Source: Bacillota bacterium
GTDB taxonomy: Bacteria > Bacillota > Sulfobacillia > Sulfobacillales > Sulfobacillaceae
Reading direction: 5' to 3'
NCBI GenBank assembly: GCA_021806205.1
Contig: JAJZXX010000176.1
Coordinates: forward strand, 19,996 to 83,995
DNA: 64,000 bases
Positions within the stretch are counted from its first letter, which is position 1. Each line of letters starts with the position of its first letter. The translations under genes were made by a program, and so were the position numbers. The notes beneath the pieces are model-generated. The model was not told where the DNA came from and did no database searches. It saw nothing but the letters and a program-made list of their open reading frames with translations. Below, one piece after another: positions 41,319 to 51,689 of the stretch.

Positions 41319-42629
41319 ATGAAAATTCAAGTGGTGGGGGTCAATCATATAGAGGCGCCACTATCGGTGCGCGAACGGGTGGCTATAGCTCCTCCTGTGT
41401 TGGTTGATGCCTATCAGAGCCGCGATCGCATTCGTCATGAAGAGGGCACGGTGGTTTTATCCACGTGCAACCGGACCGAAATCTATGTCGCGGGAGACGT
41501 CGAACTGGCGGATGTGTTGACCTGGTGGGAACGTATGGTGGGCGTCAATCGCGGGGAATTTTCTGACGCGCTCTATTGGTGGGAGGGGATGGAGGCCGCC
41601 CGACATTTATTTGGGGTCGCTGCGGGCATTGATTCGATGGTGCTGGGCGAAACCCAGATCCTGGGTCAAGTCAAGGACGCCTATCAGATTGCCCAGGAGT
41701 ATGGCGTGGCTGGCCAGTTGCACCGGATCTTTCAATACGCCTTAAAAGTGGGCAAGCGATCCCACAGCGAGACAGAGGTCGGGCGCAATGCGCTTTCGTT
41801 AGGGTATGCGGTGGTGGAACTGGCCAAAAAAGTATTCGGTTCGGTTCAAGACCGCTCGGCCCTCATCATTGGGGCGGGCGAGACCGCTCAGTTGGTTGCC
41901 CGCCATTTGAGTGCCCAAGGTCTCAAATCCTTGACGATCTTGAACCGCACCGATAGGTTAGGTGCTCGCCTGGCGCAAGAGATTGGCGTCTTGACGGTTG
42001 ACTGGGCCCAATTAGAGTCGGCGATGGCCCGAGCAGACATTGTGGTGTCTTGCACCAGCGCGCCGGGGTTTTTGGTGACACGAGAGATGGCCGCACGCAC
42101 GCTGAAAAGGAACCCGCATCAATTTCGCTTCTTTTTTGATTTGGCCGTGCCGCGCGATATCGATCCTACAGTGGCGGACTTGAGTCGAAGCGTGTTTGTT
42201 TATGACATTGATGATGTGACTAGAGTTGTCGACGCGAATCTGCAAAAACGGCGGCGCGAGGTATTCAAGGTGGATCGCATTATTCAGGAGGAGGTGGTTC
42301 AGTTTCAGGACGAAGTGGGGGCCGGCCAGGTGGGATCGGTCATTCGCTCGCTGAGGGACAAGGCCGAAACGATTCGCCAGGAGGAGCTGGCTAAGGCGAT
42401 GGTTCGTCTGCCGAATCTCTCGGAGGATGAACGTCGCGTCGTGGCGGATACCACCCGCCTTATTCTCAATAAGTTTCTCAATGACGCGATGGTGTCCATG
42501 CGCAGTTGGGGGCAGGACGAGCAGAAGGGGTCATCATATATTGCTGCTATTCGCGAACTGTTCCGACTCACTGATGAGGACGCTGCGGCTATGACCCGCG
42601 ACACCCATGTGGCACTGCCCGGTAAATAG
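41319..42629 (+). CDS. hemA: glutamyl-tRNA reductase
   Basis: VVLSTCNRTEIYV, GIDSMVLGETQILGQVKDAY, LIIGAGETAQLVARHL. Confidence 0.96.
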   Translation: MKIQVVGVNHIEAPLSVRERVAIAPPVLVDAYQSRDRIRHEEGTVVLSTCNRTEIYVAGDVELADVLTWWERMVGVNRGEFSDALYWWEGMEAARHLFGVAAGIDSMVLGETQILGQVKDAYQIAQEYGVAGQLHRIFQYALKVGKRSHSETEVGRNALSLGYAVVELAKKVFGSVQDRSALIIGAGETAQLVARHLSAQGLKSLTILNRTDRLGARLAQEIGVLTVDWAQLESAMARADIVVSCTSAPGFLVTREMAARTLKRNPHQFRFFFDLAVPRDIDPTVADLSRSVFVYDIDDVTRVVDANLQKRRREVFKVDRIIQEEVVQFQDEVGAGQVGSVIRSLRDKAETIRQEELAKAMVRLPNLSEDERRVVADTTRLILNKFLNDAMVSMRSWGQDEQKGSSYIAAIRELFRLTDEDAAAMTRDTHVALPGK

Positions 42630-42650
42630 TCGTAGAACCGGGGGGACGTT

Positions 42651-43448
42651 TTGGGCATTCTTCTTGTCGCGTTAACCGGGATGGGGTATCTGGGCGCGGC
42701 GATCTTAACGGTAGCGCAGTTATATGATGGGGAAATGGCCCCATGGGCGCGCTTTTGTGCATGGGCTGGATTTGTCTTTGGCGGCTGGTGGCTCGCGGGA
42801 CGGATAGCGGGGTTAATTAGCCCCGGTCCCTTGACCCTCCAAGATTTTGTCCTAACCTTAGTATGGCTTTCAACAACGCTCTGGTTATTGGGGGGGCGCC
42901 GGTTTGATCTGGCTTGTTTGGGAGCGTTTTTGTACCCCCCGGGGTTTTTGCTTTGGGCGGCCAGCCTATGGGCGGCGCAACGCGTTTTTGCGTCAGCGCC
43001 CCCGACCAGCATTGCTATCAGCCTCATGATGTCGGTAATCGCAGCGTCGGTTTTTTTGCTCTTGGCGGTTTTCGGTATCATGTATATCGAAAAGGAGCGT
43101 GAATTGGCCGAAAAGCGTATACGCCTGTTTTACTACCAATTGCCTGCGCTCGATGACATGGATGATTGGATGGCCCGCTTATTGCTGTGGGGATGGCTTT
43201 GGTTTACGGCGACCCTGATGGTCGGACAAGTTCTTTGGGCAGGCGGTCATTTTTCCGGGGGTCTTGGGCGTCTAGCCCCAGTGGGGGTTTGGGCTATTTA
43301 CGCTATGGTTCTGGCCGGTCGCCTGTTTTGGCATTGGCGGGGGCACCGCGTGGCCGTCGGTGCCATGTTGGCGTTTGTCGGTGTCTTGGGCAATCTCTTT
43401 GTGGTTGACCTGGTGCTAACATCGCCCCATGGCCTATTCTTGTGGTAA
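42651..43448 (+). CDS. hemX: CcsA/HemX-like cytochrome c assembly membrane protein
   Basis: Multiple TM segments; MYIEKERELAEKRIRLFYYQLPALDDMD, LLLWGWLWFTATLMVG; position between hemA and hemC. Confidence 0.8.
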   Translation: MGILLVALTGMGYLGAAILTVAQLYDGEMAPWARFCAWAGFVFGGWWLAGRIAGLISPGPLTLQDFVLTLVWLSTTLWLLGGRRFDLACLGAFLYPPGFLLWAASLWAAQRVFASAPPTSIAISLMMSVIAASVFLLLAVFGIMYIEKERELAEKRIRLFYYQLPALDDMDDWMARLLLWGWLWFTATLMVGQVLWAGGHFSGGLGRLAPVGVWAIYAMVLAGRLFWHWRGHRVAVGAMLAFVGVLGNLFVVDLVLTSPHGLFLW

Positions 43449-43486
43449 GGGCAGACTAGAAAGAGACAAAAGGAGGCGGTGGGAAG

Positions 43487-44404
43487 GTGGCACACATAAA
43501 AATCGGGACACGGGCCAGTGCCCTGGCTTTAGCGCAGGCTGACGCCGTTGCCCAGTTGTTGCGGGAATTGGGCCACACCGCCGAACTCGTGCCGATCAAG
43601 ACGTGCGGCGATCATGTGTTGGATCGGCCGTTGCATGAAATAGGATCTAAAGGACTATTTACCGAAGAGTTGGAGCGTGCGCTTTTGTCGAATGCGGTGG
43701 ATGTGGCGGTCCACTCGTTGAAGGATTTACCCACGGAGCTGACTCGGGGACTCAAGGTTGTCGCATACATGTTGCCCGAAGATAGGCGCGATGTAATGAT
43801 TACGGGGGGATCGGCTTTGGCTGACCTTAGGCCAGGGACGGTTGTGGGCACCTCAAGCCTTCGAAGGGCGGCGTTTATCCGGGCGTGGAGGCCCGATCTT
43901 GAAATCGCGCCCATACGCGGGAATCTTTTGACCCGTTTGGAGAAATGGCAGAAAGGTCAGGTCGACGCGTTGGTTTTAGCCGCCGCCGGATTATTGCGGA
44001 TGGGGCGCGGGCATCTCATTACAGAATATCTGGATCCCGAGCGTATCGTGCCGAGCCCGGGCCAGGGGATCTTGGCGGTTGAAGTCGGCCAGCATCGTTC
44101 CGACTTGATGCCGATCGCGGCCGCCTTAAACGACGAGCCTCTTCAAGTCATCGCCCAAACCGAACGGGCTGTGCTGCACGAACTAGGCAGTGGCTGCCAA
44201 GTCCCTTTGGGCGCGTACGCCGCCTGGACGGATGCCGATCATATGCGGGTGATCGTCCAAGCGGCCTCTTGCGACGGGCGAAAGATGCTCAGACGCACGG
44301 TGGAGTGTACCCGGGCCGATAGCTTAGCCGTCGGTCACGCGCTGGGACGATATCTCAAAAGCGAGGGAGCGTTGGCGCTTATTGCAGAAATGGAGGGTGG
44401 CTGA
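43487..44404 (+). CDS. hemC: porphobilinogen deaminase
   Basis: IGTRASALALAQADAV, GLFTEELERALL, VHSLKDLPTEL, ELGSGCQVPLGAYA. Confidence 0.97.
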   Translation: MAHIKIGTRASALALAQADAVAQLLRELGHTAELVPIKTCGDHVLDRPLHEIGSKGLFTEELERALLSNAVDVAVHSLKDLPTELTRGLKVVAYMLPEDRRDVMITGGSALADLRPGTVVGTSSLRRAAFIRAWRPDLEIAPIRGNLLTRLEKWQKGQVDALVLAAAGLLRMGRGHLITEYLDPERIVPSPGQGILAVEVGQHRSDLMPIAAALNDEPLQVIAQTERAVLHELGSGCQVPLGAYAAWTDADHMRVIVQAASCDGRKMLRRTVECTRADSLAVGHALGRYLKSEGALALIAEMEGG

Positions 44405-45638
44405 GGTGCTAACCATTGTGGGTGGAGGCCCCGGGGATCCCGGCCTATTGACCGATTTGGCCGTGTCCTACTTAAATCGGGCCCACAGAGTGTTTGTGGA
44501 ACCCTTGGTGCGATCCGCGCTGGGTGACCGCGAGAATTGGTTAGCCAAAGTCCATGGCGCCTTTTTGGATGAAGGGCCCGTGTTTCAGGAGGATGAGGTG
44601 GTCTGGCTGGTGCCGGGCACGCCGAGCCTATATGGTCCGGCGACTCAGTGGCTATCCAACCTGTCTTCGGAGAATTGGCAGTACATCCGTATCGTTCCCG
44701 GGGTGCCTCAACACACGGCGGCCTTGGATCGACAAGGCATTCTCTTGGCGGAGTCCGTGATTACAATTGCAGACGATGAGGGTGAAAGGGGATTAACCTT
44801 TCGCCAAGGTTGCTGGGAGGGACCCCAGTTGTCACGCCGGGTGGCTTGGCAAGAGGCCCGTCCCTTAAGTGGCATTCGGGTGGTGCTGTTGCGCGGGGGA
44901 GCCGGCGCGGTTCGAGCCAGGCGCTGGTTCGAAGACTGGGGGGCGGTGGTCGACGTCTATCCGGTATCGCGGTTGACAGACCCACCAGATGTCGATGCGG
45001 TTGATGCGGCCATTCACCGGGTCGTGCGGTACGATTGGGTGGTGTTCACCAGCGCTGAGGGAATCCGTCGCTGGTTTGAACGCCTCCGCCATTTCGGCAC
45101 GGATATCCGCAAAATGCGCGCTAAGGTAGGCGTGGTAGGCCCGGAGACAGCCATGGCCTTGCGCGAGTTAGGGTTGGTGCCTGATCTGATGCCGACCTTC
45201 GAGTACAGCCAAGAGGGTTTAGTACAAGCTTTTCGCGAAGTACCCGTGCGAGGGGTGACCATTTTATTGCCAGGGGGCCAGTTAAACCGGAACCTTCTCA
45301 GCGACGAACTGCGGGGGCGGGGAGCCTTAGTCGACGAAGTGGTGCTATACCAAAATGTGAAGGCGCCGGTGTCCCTTCCACTATTGCAGGCCGTCCGCAC
45401 CGAATCAATCCAGGCTCTGTTATTTACGGCGTCTTCGCAAGTGGAGTATCTCTTAGAGGCCCTCTCTGTCGACGACCGTCGCCACCTAAGCCAGATTCCG
45501 GCCTTTTCCATTGGGCCTCTCACCACACGGACGTTGATGCATTACGGCCTTTCGCCTGCCGACGAGGCGCCCGAACCCTCGTTAAGGCTGTTGGCTGAAG
45601 CGGTGAAAGACTATTACGGAAGACCGAAAACTAGCTAG
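44405..45638 (+). CDS. hemD: uroporphyrinogen-III synthase with N-terminal truncated SUMT (CobA)-like domain
   Basis: N: LTIVGGGPGDPGLLTDLAVSYLNRAHRVFVEPL; C: IRVVLLRGGAGAVRARRWFEDWGAVVDVYPVSR...VVFTSAEGIRRWFERL...GVVGPETAMALRELG; GTG start. Confidence 0.88.
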
Positions 45639-45666
45639 CCTGCTATAATAAAGGCAAAATTGAGGT

Positions 45667-46653
45667 GTGATACAGATGTTTCCCAAAGAACGCCCCCGAC
45701 GTTTACGGCAGACCGAGACGATAAGGCGGCTGGTCCAGGAAACACGCTTGGTTCCGGATCAACTCATTTATCCCGTGTTTGTTAAGCCGGGGCACTCTCG
45801 TCAAGATCCCATCGCATCGATGCCAGGCCTCTTTCAATGGTCTTGCGATACACTGGTCGCGCACTTAAGGCAAGCGTATGATCGTGGCGTCAGAAGTTTT
45901 CTCCTCTTTGGCATACCCGAAAAAAAAGACCCCGTGGGTTCTGAGGCCTATGCCCGAGATGGGGTGTCACAGGTGGCCATTCGTGCCATTCGGGAGGCTT
46001 TGCCGGACGCCGTAATTATTGCCGATTTGTGTCTATGCGAATATACCGATCACGGCCATTGCGGGGTCATAAACGGGCGTGACGTGGACAATGATGCCAC
46101 ACTGGACCTCTTGGGTCAAACCGCTGTGGCCCAGGCACAAGCTGGAGCCACGCTGGTGGCGCCTTCGGACATGATGGATGGCCGAGTGGGCGCCATTCGC
46201 GCCCAACTCGATGCGGCCGGCTTCACTCATGTGGGCATTATGTCATATGCGGCCAAGTATGCGTCAGGGTTTTACGGTCCGTTTCGAGAAGCGGCTGAGA
46301 ATGCCCCGGCTTTCGGGGACCGCCGAACCTATCAAATGGATCCGGCGAACCGGCGCGAGGCTTTAAAGGAGATTGCGCTGGATCTTGAGGAAGGGGCGGA
46401 TTGTCTGATTGTGAAGCCTGCGTTGCCCTACCTCGATATTGTGTCAGACGTGCACCGAGCCGCCGTAGTGCCGGTGGCGGCCTATCAGGTATCGGGTGAA
46501 TTTGCCCTCGTGGAGGCCGCGGCGCAAAATGGCTGGATCGATCGAAGGCGGGTTATTTTAGAGACTCTGACCAGCATAAGGCGGGCAGGTGCGGATCTGA
46601 TTATTACCTATTGGGCGTATGAGGCGGCGCCTTGGTTATCCCCCCTGGGGTGA
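45667..46653 (+). CDS. hemB: porphobilinogen synthase
   Basis: IYPVFVKPG, DLCLCEYTDHGHCGVI, VAPSDMMDGRVGAIR, ADCLIVKPALPYLDIV. Confidence 0.96.
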   Translation: MIQMFPKERPRRLRQTETIRRLVQETRLVPDQLIYPVFVKPGHSRQDPIASMPGLFQWSCDTLVAHLRQAYDRGVRSFLLFGIPEKKDPVGSEAYARDGVSQVAIRAIREALPDAVIIADLCLCEYTDHGHCGVINGRDVDNDATLDLLGQTAVAQAQAGATLVAPSDMMDGRVGAIRAQLDAAGFTHVGIMSYAAKYASGFYGPFREAAENAPAFGDRRTYQMDPANRREALKEIALDLEEGADCLIVKPALPYLDIVSDVHRAAVVPVAAYQVSGEFALVEAAAQNGWIDRRRVILETLTSIRRAGADLIITYWAYEAAPWLSPLG

Positions 46654-46815
46654 CGCACAGTAATCGGCGCCGTCTTGTTCCGGGAGAACGGGGTGGCACT
46701 ACGGAATTACGACAGCCCTGGCAGGGGCTAGCAGCAAGTTGTCCCCAAGGTTAGTGGGTTGGTTTGACCCGGGCCCGGTGGTGGATCGCCTGCGATACGA
46801 AAGAGGAGCGGCCTG

Positions 46816-48213
46816 ATGACCAGCAAAGAGAATTCCCGCCAACACCGATTGCGCAAGATTCCAGCCGTCCAAACGGTTATGCGGTCTCTGCCTGAGGCCG
46901 ATGAGATGCCCCGAGTGTGGGTGAATCAGGCCGTACATCGCGTGCTGTCCGATATTCGAGGTCGCGTGGAGGTCGGCCAGTCCGTTCCGGCGATGGCCGA
47001 GATACACCAGCGGGTCAAGGATGCGGCCCTGGAATTAGCCAGGCCCCACTTGAGGCCGGTGATTAATGCGACCGGCGTTTTGATTCATACCAATTTGGGC
47101 CGGGCCCCCCTGCCCTCGGCTATGATGGAACATCTCACGGCCATCGCGACCCGATATTCCACCTTGGAGTACCGCCTTGGGGAAGGACAACGTGGATCGC
47201 GCCACGAACATGTCGAAGATTTGCTGGCTGAATTGGCTGGCGCCGAGGCAGCCATGGTGGTCAATAACAATGCCGCCGCGGTCCTCCTGGCGTTGTCCAC
47301 GATGGCCCAGGGACGCGAAGTTATTGTATCGCGGGGGGAGATGGTGGAGATTGGGGGATCGTTTCGCATTCCTGATGTGATGGCATTGTCGGGGGCCCGC
47401 TTGGTGGAGGTGGGGACCACCAACAAGACGCATCGTCATGATTACGAACGGGCGATCAACGAAAACACGGCGCTCCTACTGAAAGTGCACCAATCAAACT
47501 TCCGCCAGGTGGGATTTGTCAAGAGCGTCCCGGTGTCCGAATTGGTGGCGGTGGCACAAAGTCAGGGCATCCCTGTGATGGAGGATTTGGGGAGCGGCGT
47601 GCTCCTGCCGTTTAGCCTGGAAGGGCACTCGGAGCCTACAGTCCCCGAAGCGGTGCGAGACGGCGCGGCCATTACCACGTTTTCCGGCGACAAGCTTCTG
47701 GGGGGACCCCAGGCCGGGTTGATTGTCGGGGATCAGGCGTGGATTTCGGCCATGAAGAAGAATCCGTTGGCGAGGGCAGTGCGCGTCGACAAGATGACCT
47801 TGGCTCTATTGGAATTAGTGCTCCGCTGGTACTGTGAAGATCGTGGACGGGATTTGCCGCTTTGGCGTATGATTTATATGTCTATGGAAAGTATTTTGCA
47901 GCGCTCCGAGGCCCTGGTCGCGAAGTTGCGCCAGCAGGTGCCCGAGATAACGGTCGCCATCGTGCAGGATTGGTCCGAAGTGGGTGGGGGTTCCATGCCC
48001 GGCACGCGCCTGAAGACCTGGGCGATTGCGATTGATCTGGCCGACGACCGATTGGGCAAAGTCGAGGCGGCGTTGCGCCTGGCTCCCCACCCCGTGGTGG
48101 CCCGGATTAGCCGGGGTCAGCTTGTGCTCGATTTAAGAACCGTGTTTGAGGAAGAAGAGCCATTACTGTTAAAGACAGTGTTGGACGCACTAAAGGTGCA
48201 GAGCTCTGAATAG
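46816..48213 (+). CDS. selA: L-seryl-tRNA(Sec) selenium transferase
   Basis: VINATGVLIHTNLGRAPLP, LEYRLGEGQRGSRHEHVEDLL, AAITTFSGDKLLGGPQAGLIVG (PLP Lys). Confidence 0.95.
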   Translation: MTSKENSRQHRLRKIPAVQTVMRSLPEADEMPRVWVNQAVHRVLSDIRGRVEVGQSVPAMAEIHQRVKDAALELARPHLRPVINATGVLIHTNLGRAPLPSAMMEHLTAIATRYSTLEYRLGEGQRGSRHEHVEDLLAELAGAEAAMVVNNNAAAVLLALSTMAQGREVIVSRGEMVEIGGSFRIPDVMALSGARLVEVGTTNKTHRHDYERAINENTALLLKVHQSNFRQVGFVKSVPVSELVAVAQSQGIPVMEDLGSGVLLPFSLEGHSEPTVPEAVRDGAAITTFSGDKLLGGPQAGLIVGDQAWISAMKKNPLARAVRVDKMTLALLELVLRWYCEDRGRDLPLWRMIYMSMESILQRSEALVAKLRQQVPEITVAIVQDWSEVGGGSMPGTRLKTWAIAIDLADDRLGKVEAALRLAPHPVVARISRGQLVLDLRTVFEEEEPLLLKTVLDALKVQSSE

Positions 48214-48233
48214 CGTGAGGGGGTTATCGTCGG

Positions 48234-49001
48234 ATGAAGATTTTGGTGTTAGTCAAGCAAGTGCCGGATACGGCGACGAAGATTCGCCTCAATCCTCGTG
48301 AAGCGGCCATTCAAACGGATGGCATCAAATGGGTGATCAATCCGTATGACGAATTTGCGATTGAGGAGAGTTTGCGACTGCGGGAGAAGTTTGGCGGCGA
48401 AGTAGTGGTCGTGTCGTTGGGCCCGGTTCGGGTGGAGGAGGCGATTCGCCAAGCGCTTGCCATGGGCGCGGACCGGGCCATCCATGTGGTGGGGGATGCG
48501 GTGTTAGATAGCGCGGGCGCGGCTCGGGCATTGGCACGGGTGTGCCAGGACCAGGAATTTGACCTGATCTTTACAGGCAAGCAAGCGGTCGACGATGATC
48601 AGGCCCAGGTGGGCTCATTGGTGGCAGTCGAACTTGATCTGCCTCAGGCGACGGTGGTGATTCAGTTGGAAATCGATCCGGATACCCGACGCATTCGGGC
48701 TCAGCGCGAACTCGAGGGGGCCACAGAATGGGTGGAATTGCCGATGCCGGCGGTTCTGACGGCACAGCGCGGGCTGAATGAGCCGCGCTATCCGACCTTG
48801 CCCAATATTATGAAGGCGAAGAAAAAGGAAGTGAAGACCGTCCCGTTAGACACTCTGGGACTGAAGGACGCGATGTGGGTCACCATCGAGGAGCTTACGC
48901 TGCCCTCGGAAAGGCCACCCGCCAAAATTTTGACCGGCGATCCCGGGGAGGCGGCTTTGGAACTCGTCCGTCTGTTGCATGAAGAGGCTAAGGTTATATA
49001 G
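48234..49001 (+). CDS. etfB: electron transfer flavoprotein beta subunit
   Basis: MKILVLVKQVPDTATKIRLN, GKQAVDDDQAQVGSLVAVELDLPQ. Confidence 0.95.
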   Translation: MKILVLVKQVPDTATKIRLNPREAAIQTDGIKWVINPYDEFAIEESLRLREKFGGEVVVVSLGPVRVEEAIRQALAMGADRAIHVVGDAVLDSAGAARALARVCQDQEFDLIFTGKQAVDDDQAQVGSLVAVELDLPQATVVIQLEIDPDTRRIRAQRELEGATEWVELPMPAVLTAQRGLNEPRYPTLPNIMKAKKKEVKTVPLDTLGLKDAMWVTIEELTLPSERPPAKILTGDPGEAALELVRLLHEEAKVI

Positions 49002-49013
49002 GGGGATAGGGAT

Positions 49014-49991
49014 ATGGCACAAGGCATATTAGTAGTGATCCATCAAGAAAATGGGCGGGTACGCCGGGTTGCCCATGAAATTCTGTCCTTAGCTCAATCA
49101 CTGGCACCAGGACATGTGACGGCGGTTGCTTTCGGTGACCAGGTCGATCAAACGCAAGAGACGTTAGGGCGCTACGGTGCGGACCAGGTGGTGTTGTTGT
49201 CCGATCCCATTTATCACCGGTATAGCTCAGACGGATTTGCCCAGGCGCTCAAGGGGGTGTGCGAGGTCATCGATCCCGAAGCGCTCTTTTTTCCGGCGAA
49301 TGCCTGGGGCCGCGATTTGGCACCCAGAACGGCAGGAACGATAGGGGCGGGGCTGGCGAGCGACTGTACGGAAGTGTACCGCGGCGACGGGGGTCGATTG
49401 GGGGCCATCCGGCCGGTGTATGCGGGCAAGGCCTACGCGCGCGTGGCGATTCACACGCCACGCCAGGTCTTTTCATTGCGTCCCAACGTACAGACCGTCG
49501 TGGAAAGCGGCCGGGCCGCCGAGGTGGTGTCAGTCGACTTGTCGCTGGACGCCTCGGACTTTAAGGCCATCGTCACTGAGGTCCAAGAGAGTCAAGGAGC
49601 CAAGCTGGAATTAACCGAAGCGGATGTGATTGTGTCAGGCGGGCGTGGTATTAAGTCCCCCGAAAACTTTCAAATCTTGGAACAATTGGCTGATGCATTA
49701 GGTGCAGCATTGGGATCGTCGCGCCCAGTGGCGGACGAAGGCTGGGTTCCCCACTCGTACCACATCGGTCAAACCGGCAAAGTGGTGAGTCCGACGATGT
49801 ATGTGGCCGTAGGAATTTCCGGCGCCATCCAACATCTGGCGGGCATTTCAGGGTCTAAATATATTGTGGCTATTAACAGCGATGCCGATGCACCGATTTT
49901 TAAGGCGGCTAACTATGGCATTGTGGGCGACTTGTTTGAAGTGGTTCCTCGGCTGGCCCAGGCCGTTCGCGATATTAAGCAAGACGCGTAA
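49014..49991 (+). CDS. etfA: electron transfer flavoprotein alpha subunit
   Basis: [71 protein letters not shown]. Confidence 0.96.
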   Translation: MAQGILVVIHQENGRVRRVAHEILSLAQSLAPGHVTAVAFGDQVDQTQETLGRYGADQVVLLSDPIYHRYSSDGFAQALKGVCEVIDPEALFFPANAWGRDLAPRTAGTIGAGLASDCTEVYRGDGGRLGAIRPVYAGKAYARVAIHTPRQVFSLRPNVQTVVESGRAAEVVSVDLSLDASDFKAIVTEVQESQGAKLELTEADVIVSGGRGIKSPENFQILEQLADALGAALGSSRPVADEGWVPHSYHIGQTGKVVSPTMYVAVGISGAIQHLAGISGSKYIVAINSDADAPIFKAANYGIVGDLFEVVPRLAQAVRDIKQDA

Positions 49992-50012
49992 CACCAAGCG
50001 ACTTAAATCTTC

Positions 50013-50044
50013 AGAACGGCTTCCTAAGGGGGGGCCGTTCTTTT
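50013..50044 (+). terminator. terminator 3' of etfA
   Basis: AGAACGGC ttcctaaggggg GCCGTTCT TTTG, 8-bp stem plus T run. Confidence 0.8.
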
Positions 50045-50108
50045 GACGCATATCTAGGGACAGGGCGGTCATAGGGTAGGGTGAGACAGTTTCCAGGGGA
50101 GGGTTGAC

Positions 50109-51128
50109 GTGAAACGACCGGTGTCACTCCTGTTGCTGCTGATATTTGCTGCCGTTCAAATCTATTTTGCGCGAGTCCCATTGTCTCACCAAGTGCAGGG
50201 AACCAGTTGGATCGAGGTGAGCCGCCAAGCGGGCGGGTTGGTCCAACGTCAGGGCGCCTACTATTTGGTGACGCCCACTCAAAGTTACCGGTTAACCGCG
50301 AACCAAGTGCATATCACCGCTGACAAGCAAGGCCTGAATTGGGTGAATGTGCCGATGCCATCGGGGTCCGGTGTGTGGAAATTGGCGATGGGTCCCAATG
50401 CGCTCGCATTAGTCGGCATCGGGGGTCCGGTCTATCCGGCACCCAATGGTCAGTCGGTTCTGTGGGTCGACTCGGCTACCCGTTTGGGGTATCTCAGCCG
50501 CAATGGCGCCGATGGCCTAAGCCTTTTGTCAGCAAGATTCGGTGAGGTGGCTCGGATCGCCTGGGCACCAGACAGTCAAGCTATCGGGGTTGTGGGCCAA
50601 GGTCCCCAAGGCGTTGGCGCATACCTATGGGATGGCGACCACAATGTGAATCCGGTCGTGGTCGGACCGGATGTAAGCGCGCTAGGCTTTTCGCAGACCG
50701 ACACGCTGATGGTGGCGCTCACTAATGGGCGGGTGATAGTGCAAGGGCGCGGCATGTTGGCTTTGCCAGCCCTCAGTCCATTATATTTGGCGCGGGGTCA
50801 AAGCGACGTTCTTGGAGAAACGGCTAATGCTGTGATCTTCTGGAACGACGGTCAAAAGCTGGTCGCGAACCGGCCGGACCTTAAATGGGAAGGCAGGGCA
50901 GTATTTGCAGCGGATGGACGGCGCACCGCGATTTTGGGCAAGACCATGGGTGGCACCTGGGATTTACTGACCTATGATGCTGCGGCGCACCAACATTTGA
51001 ACATCTCGTTGCCGTTTGCGGGCAAAACGCCCTACCATCTCTTGGGATTTTTGGGGAGTCATTGGGTGTTGGTCACTGTGCCGTCCGGGCCGCATCGTGG
51101 TACATATGCCTGGTGGATTCAAGGGTAA
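50109..51128 (+). CDS. membrane-anchored beta-propeller-like hypothetical protein
   Basis: N-terminal hydrophobic segment VSLLLLLIFAAVQIYF; repeated LxGIGGP/IAWAPDSQAIGVVGQ-like blades. Confidence 0.65.
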   Translation: MKRPVSLLLLLIFAAVQIYFARVPLSHQVQGTSWIEVSRQAGGLVQRQGAYYLVTPTQSYRLTANQVHITADKQGLNWVNVPMPSGSGVWKLAMGPNALALVGIGGPVYPAPNGQSVLWVDSATRLGYLSRNGADGLSLLSARFGEVARIAWAPDSQAIGVVGQGPQGVGAYLWDGDHNVNPVVVGPDVSALGFSQTDTLMVALTNGRVIVQGRGMLALPALSPLYLARGQSDVLGETANAVIFWNDGQKLVANRPDLKWEGRAVFAADGRRTAILGKTMGGTWDLLTYDAAAHQHLNISLPFAGKTPYHLLGFLGSHWVLVTVPSGPHRGTYAWWIQG

Positions 51129-51229
51129 CAGGACCACGGGAGTTTGTGAGGGTGCCAAAAAGATAGTGAAGTACTTTTCGGTTGGGACCGGCGATGGTAT
51201 AATCGAGGCTGTGGCCACAAGTTTTTCAA

Positions 51230-51258
51230 TTGACAGCGGCACCGAAACCAGGTAGACT
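51230..51258 (+). promoter_or_regulatory. sigma70-type promoter of tRNA cluster
   Basis: TTGACA (51230-51235), 17-nt spacer, TAGACT (51253-51258), 17 nt before tRNA-Val. Confidence 0.75.
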
Positions 51259-51275
51259 AAGCTTCGCGATTTGTT

Positions 51276-51350
51276 GGGCGGATAGCTCAGCGGTAGAGCA
51301 CCTGCCTTACAAGCAGGGGGTCACAGGTTCGAATCCTGTTTCGCCCACCA
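51276..51350 (+). tRNA. tRNA-Val(TAC)
   Basis: GGGCGGA acceptor, CCTGC-CTTACAA-GCAGG anticodon arm, GGTTCGAATCC T arm, encoded CCA. Confidence 0.97.
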
Positions 51351-51386
51351 ACGTGTGATAGCTGGCGAGGCGACGCGCCCAAATAT

Positions 51387-51462
<76 letters not shown>

Positions 51463-51483
51463 TCGTCTTTGAGAAGTGCATAC

Positions 51484-51560
51484 GGTCCCGTCGGTTAGTG
51501 GCCTAAGCCGCCGCGTTGTCAGCGCGGAGATCAGGGGTTCGAATCCCCTCGGGACCGCCA
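51484..51560 (+). tRNA. tRNA-Asp(GTC)
   Basis: GGTCCCG acceptor, CCGCG-TTGTCAG-CGCGG, GGTTCGAATCC, encoded CCA. Confidence 0.97.
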
Positions 51561-51565
51561 TTGAT

Positions 51566-51594
51566 ATCTCCCTGGTGATAAGGGGGATTTTTTA
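51566..51594 (+). terminator. terminator after tRNA-Asp
   Basis: ATCTCCCT ggtgata AGGGGGAT TTTTTA. Confidence 0.85.
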
Positions 51595-51689
51595 TTCGGG
51601 GTATACGGTTGGACCTATTGATCGGAATTTCCATGAAGAAATTATTGGCACCCGCGCAAACGGGCTCTGGGGTTGCTGTCGGAATTCCG

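Noticed and set aside
46690-46720. T-box riboswitch upstream of selA
   Set aside because: Only a loose match to the antiterminator element; not enough room for a standard stem I and no convincing pairing, so kept only as a remark.
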